DNA of 15,762 nucleotides from CAYQPF01 sp964419225 (GTDB taxonomy: Bacteria > Cloacimonadota > Cloacimonadia > Cloacimonadales > CAYQPF01), in the NCBI GenBank assembly GCA_964419225.1, contig CAYQPF010000112.1:1-15762 (forward strand), given 5' to 3'. The notes below the pieces were generated by a model, which ran no database searches, was not told the DNA's origin, and was given only the letters and a program-made list of their open reading frames with translations. The translations under genes were made by a program, and so were the position numbers. Position 1 is the first letter of the stretch. Each line of letters opens with the position of its first letter. This document shows positions 1 through 7,984 of the stretch, piece after piece.

Positions 1-2307
1 TTTTGCATCTGTTTCACTACTATCAGGTAATTCATTTACGCTCTGTTCAAGCCAGATATACTTTTGATCTTTGCATTTGAAACGGAAATCTGATACTCCG
101 GTGGTTTTATGCTTTAGCATACTCTCATAAATTTTGATGATTTTGTTCTTATCTTCAGGATGGATATTGTTGGTAATAAAACCGGATTCCAAGCTTTCTG
201 AGATAGTCCAGCCTGTAACAGTTTCTATTGCTTTATTGGCATTTATGATAGTTCCATTTCTATCGATGGTAAAAATAATGTCAGACATATGTTCCGAAAT
301 AATACTAAACTCAGCTTCAATTTCTTTAAGCTCTTTTTGTAAAGCTTTATCTGATGATAAATCCGTGTACATCCCATATACTCCAAGATTCATATCACTG
401 AAATGAATTGGCGTTCCAATGATCAAAACATCCATTATTGTACCGTCTTTACGTTTTCTGATTGACTCCTTTTTGATTGTGTTATCCATTAAAACAGTTT
501 TGGAAATTGTACTTGCTTCATTACATAAGTTCTCAGGTACAATCAAATCGTTTATTTTGCGGCCAATAATTTCTTCCTTAGTGTATTGAAAAAGTATTTC
601 AAATTTTTTGTTCACATCTACTACCGTATCCTGATTATTCAGTACAACAATTCCCAGGGGAGAACTGTCAAATAATTGCTGGAAATAGGCCTTCTGGATA
701 TTTATTTTCTTTTCAGCTTCTACCTTTTCGCTAACATCTTTTATGAAAAATAATAAAGTTTGATGCTCATTATCATTGTGTAATATGGATATATTGATCT
801 CTGCTTTAAAGGCATTGTGCTCATCTTTCTTAAAATCCAATTCTAAATGCTGTGTTTGACTCGATGAAACTAAACTCTTTATCCCTTCCATTAAAGAATT
901 AACACTGTTATCTGAAATAAAATTAAAAATACTTATATTCTTCGCTAATATCTTGTCCTGACTCTCATAACCAACTAGTTTCAAAGCAGATGTATTGATC
1001 TCTTTTATTTTACCGGATAGATCTGTGAAAATGATTGAATCTGTTGTTGAACTGAATATCGTTTTCAACATATTATCTTTATTGCTTATGTCTTTCCGCA
1101 ACAGTTCGATTTCGGATAAATCTTTTACTATCCCAATATATTTGTTAGTTGTCTTTGTATTGTCGTGGTAATAAAAATAATTCACTGAAGTTAAGGGATT
1201 ATTAAATTTACCTGACCATATTACATTAATATTAAGATTTGTATTAGCTTCAGATTTATTAAGCAGTTTCAGCCCCGGACAAAAATCAGTTATTGGTCGA
1301 TTAAGTATCTCACTGGTACTAAATGATAAAAGATCAGAAATCTTTTTGTTCGCAAAAGTGATTATCCCATTGTCATCTAATATGAATAAGCCATCCTGCA
1401 AATGTACTGTAAAAAACTGCTTGTACCTTTCAAAATCAACTAATGAATTCTCTTTTTCGTTTATAATTTTCATTTTCTTGCGTTGGTGTAGAAGAAGACC
1501 TATTATGATCGCAAATAAAATGATTACCAGCAAAATTCCCAATACTAAAAAATAGGGGGGAACCCCTTTCTCAATTGCTTTCATACTAAGAACATGATTG
1601 TTAATTGATTGAAAATAGAGAGATTGAGGATCTTTTTTGAGCTCTGTCAAAGTTAAATCAATTTGATTCAATAAATCTTTATTCTTGTCCTTCAATGTGG
1701 CATAAAGTAACTTCGTCGATTTTATGACAAGACCTGTCGGATGAACGTCCTGAACATTTTGATTCGCATATAATCTGCTGACAATCCCTAAATTACTATT
1801 ATTTTTTTGGATATATTTAATTACTTCAGAATAGTCATTAAAAAAAACAGGAACAATATTTATATTCAATTGTGTAGAAAGATTAAGTAATTCCTCAAAA
1901 TACACATCGTTTTTTACCCCCGCAATGGATAATCCATGCAATTCTATTAAAGACTTCAATGGGGATTTTTTATTTGAATAGATTTCACCCCAGTTTGAAA
2001 ATACTGTTTCCTGGTTAAAATCATATTTCTTTGATCTTTCTTCCGAATAAGCAATATCAACCATCAAATCTATAGAGCCTTTCTCCAAATTATCCAGACA
2101 TTTAGGAAAATCTGTATTCACATACTGTAATTTCCAGTTATTTTTTTTTGCTACATTTTCCAAAATATCAACAAATAACCCCGAAGGCTTGCCAGAATTA
2201 TCGGTATAGACCATTGGCTTATTCTCATAAATACCAACTTTTACAATGTCTGAGTACATTCCGCTATATATAAATAGCAAAAAAAGAATAAAACTAGTAT
2301 ATTTCAT
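1..2307 (-). CDS. Membrane sensor protein: periplasmic SBP_bac_3-type domain, one TM segment, four PAS-like domains (3' part outside the window)
   Basis: The frame is open from an ATG at 2307 to the window edge (769 codons), so the C-terminus is missing. Residues 1-19 form a signal peptide. Residues 20-245 read as a family 3 solute-binding domain, with a lobe containing LEKGSIDLMVDIAYSEERS. A single membrane helix lies near 250-272 (YFLVLGILLVIILFAIIIG). PAS-like domains follow at about 295-400, 412-525, 540-645 and 663-769; the last contains FTIDRNGTIINANKAIE and YIWLEQSVN. In the family this architecture places ligand sensing in the periplasm and ends in HisKA/HATPase, GGDEF or another output, which cannot be seen here. 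The start has AAGGAG and GAGG upstream and a good promoter at 2336-2364. The SBP, TM and PAS calls are firm; the output type is unknown. It could be the ATP-using kinase for the ATPase-less histidine protein at 9346-10185, but that is only inference. Confidence 0.85.
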   Translation of the reverse strand, partial: MKYTSFILFLLFIYSGMYSDIVKVGIYENKPMVYTDNSGKPSGLFVDILENVAKKNNWKLQYVNTDFPKCLDNLEKGSIDLMVDIAYSEERSKKYDFNQETVFSNWGEIYSNKKSPLKSLIELHGLSIAGVKNDVYFEELLNLSTQLNINIVPVFFNDYSEVIKYIQKNNSNLGIVSRLYANQNVQDVHPTGLVIKSTKLLYATLKDKNKDLLNQIDLTLTELKKDPQSLYFQSINNHVLSMKAIEKGVPPYFLVLGILLVIILFAIIIGLLLHQRKKMKIINEKENSLVDFERYKQFFTVHLQDGLFILDDNGIITFANKKISDLLSFSTSEILNRPITDFCPGLKLLNKSEANTNLNINVIWSGKFNNPLTSVNYFYYHDNTKTTNKYIGIVKDLSEIELLRKDISNKDNMLKTIFSSTTDSIIFTDLSGKIKEINTSALKLVGYESQDKILAKNISIFNFISDNSVNSLMEGIKSLVSSSQTQHLELDFKKDEHNAFKAEINISILHNDNEHQTLLFFIKDVSEKVEAEKKINIQKAYFQQLFDSSPLGIVVLNNQDTVVDVNKKFEILFQYTKEEIIGRKINDLIVPENLCNEASTISKTVLMDNTIKKESIRKRKDGTIMDVLIIGTPIHFSDMNLGVYGMYTDLSSDKALQKELKEIEAEFSIISEHMSDIIFTIDRNGTIINANKAIETVTGWTISESLESGFITNNIHPEDKNKIIKIYESMLKHKTTGVSDFRFKCKDQKYIWLEQSVNELPDSSETDAK

Positions 2308-2335
2308 GCTACATCCTCTCTCCTTAATTATTGCA

Positions 2336-2364
2336 ATATTATTATCTTTAGGAAATAAAGTCAA
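2336..2364 (-). promoter_or_regulatory. Sigma-70-type promoter of the SBP-PAS sensor gene
   Basis: On the minus strand, TTGACT (2364-2359) is followed after 17 bases by TAATAT (2341-2336). The predicted start of transcription is near 2329, giving a leader of about 20 bases that contains the AAGGAGAGAGG ribosome-binding region. Spacing and hexamers are close to consensus; no experimental support. Confidence 0.6.
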
Positions 2365-2406
2365 AGTAAATTTTGTGTCTTTATAAAAAAAATGCTTTTT
2401 TTTTCC

Positions 2407-2490
2407 CAATTGCTCAATCCCCCAATCCAATAATCCCAACCTTGTTTCCTCAGTCCCATTTCCACTGCCTACTGCACACTGCTTACTCTC
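2407..2490. repeat. Degenerate short tandem repeats (8-bp then 7-bp period) in the divergent intergenic region
   Basis: CAAT/TAAT recurs at exactly 8-base spacing at 2407, 2415, 2423 and 2431. After a spacer, four heptamers follow: CACTGCC, TACTGCA, CACTGCT and TACTCTC (2463-2490). The gap 2308-2660 otherwise holds two promoters and an A8-TGC-T9 tract at 2385-2404; I see no gene in it. The strong strand asymmetry (C-rich on the plus strand) differs from the flanking DNA. The repeats resemble the short tandemly repeated heptamers (STRR) known from cyanobacterial intergenic DNA, although nothing else here suggests a cyanobacterium. Confidence 0.5.
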
Positions 2491-2579
2491 CCCTTAATAC
2501 TTGCCTGTGGGTTTTAACTAATTTGTTACTACTCACCCCTCACAATTGATTATCGTAGATTTATCCAACAACTTTTTTC

Positions 2580-2607
2580 TTTACATTTTAATAATATTTC
2601 CTAAAAT
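2580..2607 (+). promoter_or_regulatory. Candidate promoter of the metF-metH operon
   Basis: TTTACA (2580-2585) and TAAAAT (2602-2607) are separated by 16 bases, placing the transcription start near 2614 and leaving a leader of about 47 bases before metF. The leader is too short for a SAM or cobalamin riboswitch. The region is very AT-rich, so chance matches are likely. Confidence 0.4.
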
Positions 2608-2623
2608 TTGTTCTATGGTAAAT

Positions 2624-2656
2624 GGATAATCCTAAGATCCACTAATCCAAAAGGAT
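2624..2656 (+). promoter_or_regulatory. metF leader with three ATCC anti-Shine-Dalgarno copies
   Basis: The ribosome-binding site of metF, AAGGA at 2651-2655, lies in GGAT (2653-2656). Three upstream copies of ATCC (2629-2632, 2637-2640, 2645-2648) can pair with it; the nearest forms a 4-bp hairpin, ATCC-AAAA-GGAT. A further GGAT at 2624-2627 could compete for the same ATCC copies. This suggests a small translational control element, but the stems are short and may be chance. Confidence 0.25.
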
Positions 2657-2660
2657 AGAT

Positions 2661-3539
2661 ATGTTTATTAAAGATATTATTATTAAAAGGAAACCGACTG
2701 TTTCTTTTGAAGTTTTTCCTCCTAAAATGAATTTTGATCTCGATTCTCTTTTTAATACCATAGACAAATTAAAGGATCTTAATCCTGATTTCATTAGTGT
2801 AACTTATGGTTCAATGGGCGATCAACGCAATAAAACTATAGAAATTGCCCATCAAATAAAAAAACAGTTCAATATTGAAGCTTTAGCTCATTTTACCTGT
2901 ATCCACTCCAGCGAGGAAGATATCGAAATGATGCTAAGCAGTTTGAAAATGAAAGGCATAAAAAACATCTTAGCTCTCAGGGGAGATCTGCCACCCAATT
3001 ATGAATATAGCAAATCTAAATTCAAGCATGCGTCTGAATTGATCAATATTATAAAAAGCAAAACCAGCCTTTGTGTAGGAGCAGCCGCCTATCCTGAGGG
3101 TTATAATCTGGAGGAATCAACTGCTGATTCTCTGAAATGGCTTAAGTATAAAGTCGATTGCGGTACAGATTTCCTGATTACCCAGCTGTTTTTTGATAAT
3201 GAATTTTACTATAAATTCTATGACAATTGCATTCAGCATAATATTAATATCCCCATTATTGCCGGCATAATGCCTGTTACCAATAAAAAACTGATCGACA
3301 AAATTCTCAAATTATCACATGCAACTCTTCCTAAAAAGTTTAAAAGAATTTTGGAAAAGTATGAGAACAACCCTGAAGCTCTACGGGAAGCCGGGATCTA
3401 TTATGCTTGCGAACAGATAATCGACCTGCTTTCTTCCGGAGTTGACGGAGTTCATATTTATACAATGAACAAAGCTGAAACTGCCTATAAGATTATTTCT
3501 AATATTTCCACAATCAGAAACGCTGTCAGGAATGATTGA
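2661..3539 (+). CDS. metF: 5,10-methylenetetrahydrofolate reductase
   Basis: Flavoprotein that reduces 5,10-methylene-THF to 5-methyl-THF, the methyl donor for methionine synthase; cytoplasmic TIM barrel. At 292 residues it matches bacterial MetF (296 in E. coli). Family motifs in order: SFEVFPPK with the conserved catalytic Glu at 17, FISVTYGSMG (44-53), ALRGD (105-109, flavin contact), AAYPEGY (142-148), TQLFFD (174-179), GIMPV (202-206) and HIYTMN near the end. The ATG is preceded by AAGGA with 5-base spacing. It is the first gene of a three-gene operon: its TGA overlaps the next ATG by one base (TGATG), so translation is probably coupled. Together the three genes supply, use and maintain the methyl transfer reaction. 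The electron donor (NADH or ferredoxin through another subunit) cannot be read from the sequence. Confidence 0.96.
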   Translation: MFIKDIIIKRKPTVSFEVFPPKMNFDLDSLFNTIDKLKDLNPDFISVTYGSMGDQRNKTIEIAHQIKKQFNIEALAHFTCIHSSEEDIEMMLSSLKMKGIKNILALRGDLPPNYEYSKSKFKHASELINIIKSKTSLCVGAAAYPEGYNLEESTADSLKWLKYKVDCGTDFLITQLFFDNEFYYKFYDNCIQHNINIPIIAGIMPVTNKKLIDKILKLSHATLPKKFKRILEKYENNPEALREAGIYYACEQIIDLLSSGVDGVHIYTMNKAETAYKIISNISTIRNAVRND

Positions 3540-4195
3540 TGTTACTCGATATTAAGGAAATACTTCGCTATTTAAACTATCGAAGTGAGACTGTCGATCC
3601 TCAAACTAATGAACTTATTCTCGAATGTAAGAAGGAAGTAGAAGAAAACTACTCTTCCCGCTATTCTTATAAACTTTTTGACTTGCATAAATCTGCAGAT
3701 TCGATCAATCTTATTGGCAGTACTTTACATTTGATCGGCTCGGATATTGCCCGCCATCTCATGGACAGTCAACAATGCTATCTACTGGCTGTTACTCTTA
3801 ATCCCTACTTTGAGACCAGAATCAAACATTATGAGAAATTTGATCTATCCAAAAGTCTAATCTTTGATGCATGCTGTTCAGTAGCTATTGAACAAGCTTG
3901 TGATGAAGTTGAAGAAATGCTTGCACTGGAAGCTAAAATTGACTTTTCCCTGGGCATAACTCCCCGTTTCAGCCCTGGTTACGGTGATCTTCCGATCACT
4001 ATTCAGCCTGATATCTTAAAGATTCTGGGTGCTTATAAATTTGGTCTCACCTGTACCGAAAGTTTTATTCTGGTGCCCCGCAAATCCGTTACAGCTATCC
4101 TCGGCATACAAGCTCAACACTTACCGAAAAAATTCCATGACTGTGCCAACTGCAATCTTAAAACAACATGTACATTTAAAAAGGATATATTATGA
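3539..4195 (+). CDS. Separate methionine synthase activation (reactivation) protein with a cysteine-rich tail
   Basis: This 218-residue protein corresponds to the C-terminal activation domain that E. coli carries inside MetH. That domain binds S-adenosylmethionine and allows reductive methylation of oxidised cob(II)alamin. The key block RFSPGYGD (143-150) matches E. coli RPAPGYP, whose Arg and Tyr contact SAM, and TESFILVPRKSV (173-184) matches the conserved TESFAM...SV block. Free-standing versions are known beside short MetH proteins in Thermotoga and Clostridia. The C-terminus carries Cys 202, 205 and 211 (CX2CX5C), absent from the E. coli domain; this could bind metal or an iron-sulfur cluster (inference). 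I chose the ATG at 3539, with AGGA seven bases upstream, over the TTG at 3536. Its TGA overlaps the metH ATG in an ATGA, indicating coupling and stoichiometric production. Confidence 0.9.
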   Translation: MLLDIKEILRYLNYRSETVDPQTNELILECKKEVEENYSSRYSYKLFDLHKSADSINLIGSTLHLIGSDIARHLMDSQQCYLLAVTLNPYFETRIKHYEKFDLSKSLIFDACCSVAIEQACDEVEEMLALEAKIDFSLGITPRFSPGYGDLPITIQPDILKILGAYKFGLTCTESFILVPRKSVTAILGIQAQHLPKKFHDCANCNLKTTCTFKKDIL

Positions 4196-6573
4196 AAGAT
4201 GTTTTAGCTTTACTCGGTAAAAAAATCCTCTGTTTCGATGGAGCCATGGGTACAATGCTGCACCGCAGTGGTGTAGAACTGGGGACTATTCCCGAATTGG
4301 TCAATCTTAACCATCCTGAAGTAGTGGGCAAGATTCATCAGCTTTATGCGGAAGCCGGTTCTGATATTATAACTACCAACTCCCTGGGTGCGAACAGCCA
4401 TAATCTTAAAAACAGCGGTTATTCTGTCGAAGAAATTGTCGCTGCTTCTCTCGATATCATCGATGAATATGCTCCGAATGCATTTAAAGCTTTAGACTTA
4501 GGTCCCATCGGCATTCTCATGGAACCTGTCGGAGAAATGGACTTCGAAACAGCCTACGAAATCTATAAAGAAGTTGCTGTCTATGGTGAGAAACATGGGG
4601 CAGACCTGGTTATCATTGAAACAATGAGTGATCTCTATGAAACAAAAGCAGCTATTTTGGCAGTTAAAGAAAATACAAAACTCCCTGTCTTCTGTACAAT
4701 GACTTTCCAGGAAAATGGCAGAACCTTGATGGGGTCGGATATAGAAACCGCCGTTTATTACCTCGAAGCCCTCGGGGTTGATGTTGTCGGTGTGAATTGC
4801 TCACTCGGCCCAGAACAAACCATGTCGGTTATCAACAGAATGCTGGCTGTGTCTAATATCCCTGTCATGGTTCAACCCAATGCCGGATTACCTAAAGTCC
4901 GGGATGGCAAAACCTATTTCGATTATGAGCCTACCCGCTTTGGGGAGATCATCGCCCAAATGGTTGAGAGTGGTGTCTGGGTTGTCGGCGGATGTTGCGG
5001 GACAAATCCCGATTTCATTAAGGCTGTACACGAAGTCGTTAAAGACTTAATACCCAAGCCAATAATTCAAAATAATACATCTTTTGTCTGTTCATCTAAA
5101 AAGACAGTGATACTGGATAACAATATCACTCTGATAGGGGAGAGGATCAATCCTACCGGGAAAAAACTCTTGAAAGAAGCTCTCAAAAATAAGGATAATG
5201 TCTATATTCTCAGGGAAGCTCTTAACCAGCAAAAAGCCGGTGCCGATGTACTTGATGTTAATGTTGGTCTTCCCGGAATTGATGAAATCCGTGTTATGCA
5301 GGAAATTGTCCGGGAAATACAAAATACGGTAGATACACCGCTGCAGATAGACAGTTCAAATCCTGAGGTGATTTCAAATGCTTTAAGGATCTGTAATGGT
5401 ATTCCTTTGATCAACTCTGTCAATGGTAAGCAGGAATCTCTAGAAAAAGTTTTGCCATTAGTTAAAAAATATGGTTCTCCTGTGATCTGTCTAACTCTTG
5501 ATGATGAAGGTATTCCGGAAAAAGCAGAAAGAAGAGTGGAAATCGCACTTAAAATTGCTGAGACTGCCGAAGCTCTGGGAATCTTACGCAGTAAATTAAT
5601 CATTGATACACTTGTTCTGCCGGCTTCTGCTACTCAGGAACATGTCCTGGAAAGTATTAAAGCGATCGGGATTCTCACCAGTATGGGATTTAAAACGAAT
5701 CTTGGGGTCAGTAATGTGTCATTTGGTCTGCCTGGTAGAAAGATCATTAACCGTACTTATCTGGCTATGGCTCTTTATAATGGTTTGAGTACTGCTATTA
5801 TCGATCCGCTCGATGAAGAAATGATGGCTACAATTGATGCTGCAAAAGTTCTGAAGAATATTGATAAAGGCTCTGCATTCTATATTGAAAAGTATAAAGT
5901 AGTGAAAACAACTGAAACAGTCAAAATTGTTAATGAGGATGATCTCCCTGGTAAATTGATAGAAGCTATCCTTCAGGGTCTAAGAGACAGTTCTCCGGAT
6001 CTGACCAAAAAATTGCTCGAAATCAAAGAGCCTTTGGCGATCATAGAAGAGATCATAATGCCTGCTCTGGATATTGTGGGCAGAAAATATGAGAAGAATG
6101 AGATTTTCCTGCCACAGTTAATCCAGTCTGCTGAATCAGTTAAAAAAGCTTTTGAAGTTATCAAAGCCAAGTTGAGCAATTCCGGGCAAGCACAAGAAGA
6201 TAAGGGCACAATTATACTTGCCACTGTGAAAGGTGATATCCATGACATTGGCAAAAATATTGTCAAAGTTCTTCTGGAAAACTACGGTTATAATATTATA
6301 GATCTTGGTAAAGATGTCTATCCTCAGACAATTGTCGATGCAGTTATTACCAATAACGCCAGACTTGTCGGTCTCAGTGCCCTGATGACTACAACGGTGA
6401 CTAGTATGGAAGATACGATCAAACTGATCAAAGAGAAGGGTCTAACCTGCAAGATCATGGTTGGTGGTGCTGTCCTCAATGAAGAGTATGCCAAAAATAT
6501 TAATGCTGACTTCTATGCCAAAGATGCACAGCAATCCATCAAATTTGCTGAAGATGTGTTTGGGTTTAAGTAA
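4192..6573 (+). CDS. metH: Cobalamin-dependent methionine synthase, short form lacking the activation domain
   Basis: Transfers methyl from 5-methyl-THF through cobalamin to homocysteine; cytoplasmic. At 793 residues against about 1227 in E. coli, it stops after the B12 domain. The homocysteine-binding barrel (1 to about 285) starts with CFDGAMGTMLH and has the zinc ligands Cys203 (GVNCSLGP) and Cys268/Cys269 (GGCCGT). The pterin-binding barrel (about 307-560) has IGERINPTGKK, IDSSNPEVI and GVSNVSFGLPGR. A helical cap (about 575-660) precedes the B12 Rossmann domain (about 670-793), whose VKGDIHDIGKN supplies the lower axial ligand His684. The missing SAM-binding reactivation module is encoded by the gene just upstream, with a 4-base overlap. 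The start has AAGGA six bases upstream. All catalytic residues I can recognise are present, so it should be active. Confidence 0.96.
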   Translation: MKDVLALLGKKILCFDGAMGTMLHRSGVELGTIPELVNLNHPEVVGKIHQLYAEAGSDIITTNSLGANSHNLKNSGYSVEEIVAASLDIIDEYAPNAFKALDLGPIGILMEPVGEMDFETAYEIYKEVAVYGEKHGADLVIIETMSDLYETKAAILAVKENTKLPVFCTMTFQENGRTLMGSDIETAVYYLEALGVDVVGVNCSLGPEQTMSVINRMLAVSNIPVMVQPNAGLPKVRDGKTYFDYEPTRFGEIIAQMVESGVWVVGGCCGTNPDFIKAVHEVVKDLIPKPIIQNNTSFVCSSKKTVILDNNITLIGERINPTGKKLLKEALKNKDNVYILREALNQQKAGADVLDVNVGLPGIDEIRVMQEIVREIQNTVDTPLQIDSSNPEVISNALRICNGIPLINSVNGKQESLEKVLPLVKKYGSPVICLTLDDEGIPEKAERRVEIALKIAETAEALGILRSKLIIDTLVLPASATQEHVLESIKAIGILTSMGFKTNLGVSNVSFGLPGRKIINRTYLAMALYNGLSTAIIDPLDEEMMATIDAAKVLKNIDKGSAFYIEKYKVVKTTETVKIVNEDDLPGKLIEAILQGLRDSSPDLTKKLLEIKEPLAIIEEIIMPALDIVGRKYEKNEIFLPQLIQSAESVKKAFEVIKAKLSNSGQAQEDKGTIILATVKGDIHDIGKNIVKVLLENYGYNIIDLGKDVYPQTIVDAVITNNARLVGLSALMTTTVTSMEDTIKLIKEKGLTCKIMVGGAVLNEEYAKNINADFYAKDAQQSIKFAEDVFGFK

Positions 6574-6656
6574 TATTGAATACCGTGAGTAGTAGTCAGT
6601 TTAAGTTGCCACAATAAGCACAAAAGTGGATTAAGAATTATAGTGATTCATTAACT

Positions 6657-6686
6657 AAAAAAGGACGCCATCAAGCGTCCTTTTTT
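6657..6686. terminator. Bidirectional rho-independent terminator
   Basis: A perfect 12-bp inverted repeat, AAAAAAGGACGC / GCGTCCTTTTTT, surrounds the loop CATCAA (6669-6674). It has a GC-rich core and a T6 run on either strand. It lies between the convergent metH operon and the peptidase-ended minus-strand operon and can end both. Confidence 0.9.
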
Positions 6687-6704
6687 AATGATAACTGTCT
6701 CGTC

Positions 6705-6729
6705 ACTAACAACTAACAACTAACAACTA
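6705..6729. repeat. Heptamer tandem repeat (ACTAACA)3.6 touching the peptidase stop codon
   Basis: Three exact ACTAACA units (6705-6711, 6712-6718, 6719-6725) are followed by ACTA (6726-6729). The TAG stop of the minus-strand M28 peptidase (6729-6727) is formed by the last partial unit, so the array begins inside the gene end. It resembles cyanobacterial STRR heptamers in unit length and sequence style. Confidence 0.85.
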
Positions 6730-7977
6730 TTTCTTGTATTTTTCCTTCCAGAACAGCTTTGGTTCTTCCATCGTGGAATTATACAAATATTTCTCGATCT
6801 TCTCTTTTAAAGAATTATCGAATTCTTTTTTCACAGGATAGATCTTACCGTTCAAAACTCTCTTTAAAAGATTCAAACTAGCCTGATAACTTTCTTCGAG
6901 AACTCTGTTCGAAGCATATTTTGTGATATCTTTGCTGGTATGAATATGGAAAGTACCTTCTCCACCGAATCTTGCTACATTAACAGCTGGAACTTCATAC
7001 ACCGAGAAAGGAATACAGTCACTGCTGTAAATATCCAGAGAAGTCTTGAACATCAAGCCGGCTTCTTTTGCGGTTCCGTCAACATAACCAACCAGATCAT
7101 TATTGCCCAGAACGATGAACTGGTGTGAGCCAAAATCATCACCTGACACATCCACGTTGATCACTAAGCCTAATCTTTCCTTGATTTCTTCCAGATTCTG
7201 TCTGACATGAGAGTAACTGCCTAAAAGTCCCATCTCTTCACCTGAGAAAAAGATCACTCTCAGACTTCTATATGGTCTGTTCTTGGCAAAATATTCTGCC
7301 AGTTTCAGGATGATCACAGATCCGGCACCATTGTCCAAAGCACCTGGTGAGGTACTTACAGAATCATAATGAGCTACGACATAGGTCAGAGTTTTCTCCT
7401 GTCCGGTTCCCGGAATATCCACTACCAGATTATAAGCTTTTCTTTTTTCCACTTTTTGTTGAATTGTAATCTTTACTTCTTTACCACTTAATTTAACAAG
7501 TTTCTTTGCCTCTTCATAACTTACCGTACAGCAGGGGATATAGCCATTTTCAAAGTTTTTCTGACGGTGAGATAAGCTTGTAGCTTCCCGCATAGGTCCG
7601 CAAATTGAGATATAACAGGCAATTTTGTTTTCCTTCATGGCATCCAGTGTTGCTCTGTTATAACCGTTAGTTAAAATAATCTTGTTTTCCCAGATCCCTT
7701 TTTGATGGATCAGGAAATCCGGACTGTCCAAAAATACCATTTCTCCGGTGATCACCATATCCTGATTCAACCCGAAAGGTTTGATCAGATATTTTTGCTG
7801 CCCGCATTCCAAGACTGCAGTACCGGTTTCAAATGCATTTAACTCAAATTCTTCTTCTCTCATTTCCAGATTTAAAGGTGCCAGGGTTTGCTTGAAATAC
7901 TCTCTCGCCTTTTTTTCATCATCACTACCAGCGAGTCTTTCGTACTCAATGTTCTTTAAAGTTTGGAGTAAATTCAT
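6727..7977 (-). CDS. M28-family zinc aminopeptidase-like metallopeptidase with a PA-like insert, no signal peptide
   Basis: 416 residues from the ATG at 7977. Numbering from that start, the M28 co-catalytic zinc site is complete: HYD (His203, Asp205), bridging Asp215 in LDNGAG, Glu247 (base) and Glu248 (ligand) in FSGEE, Asp276 in NVDVSGDD, and the final His in FHIHT (344 or 346). A stretch at about 75-150 (GEMVFLDSP, WENKIILTNGYNR, ACYISICGP) resembles the protease-associated (PA) domain found in many M28 enzymes. Most PA-containing M28 enzymes are exported, but no signal peptide is visible, so it is predicted to be cytoplasmic. GAGG five bases before this ATG overlaps the stop of the upstream regulator gene; a GTG at 7983 is in frame but sits on that site. 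It is the last gene of the five-gene signalling operon. The substrate is unknown. Confidence 0.9.
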   Translation of the reverse strand: MNLLQTLKNIEYERLAGSDDEKKAREYFKQTLAPLNLEMREEEFELNAFETGTAVLECGQQKYLIKPFGLNQDMVITGEMVFLDSPDFLIHQKGIWENKIILTNGYNRATLDAMKENKIACYISICGPMREATSLSHRQKNFENGYIPCCTVSYEEAKKLVKLSGKEVKITIQQKVEKRKAYNLVVDIPGTGQEKTLTYVVAHYDSVSTSPGALDNGAGSVIILKLAEYFAKNRPYRSLRVIFFSGEEMGLLGSYSHVRQNLEEIKERLGLVINVDVSGDDFGSHQFIVLGNNDLVGYVDGTAKEAGLMFKTSLDIYSSDCIPFSVYEVPAVNVARFGGEGTFHIHTSKDITKYASNRVLEESYQASLNLLKRVLNGKIYPVKKEFDNSLKEKIEKYLYNSTMEEPKLFWKEKYKK

Positions 7978-7984
7978 ATTCACC

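Noticed and set aside
134..406. A 90-codon plus-strand open frame opposite the PAS sensor gene
   Set aside because: The minus strand here encodes clear PAS sequence in a frame open for 769 codons; the plus frame is a shadow.
2385..2404. A8-TGC-T9 inverted repeat as a terminator
   Set aside because: Stem made only of A-T pairs, no GC core, and no gene ends nearby; more likely AT-rich promoter-flanking DNA.
2608..2660. SAM or cobalamin riboswitch in front of the methionine operon
   Set aside because: The leader is about 50 bases, too short, and none of the conserved cores is present.
5202..5603. A 133-codon antisense open frame within metH, and similar ones at 5973-6266 and 8524-8760
   Set aside because: They lie wholly inside well-conserved genes on the opposite strand or in another frame, with no recognisable protein features; they are shadows.
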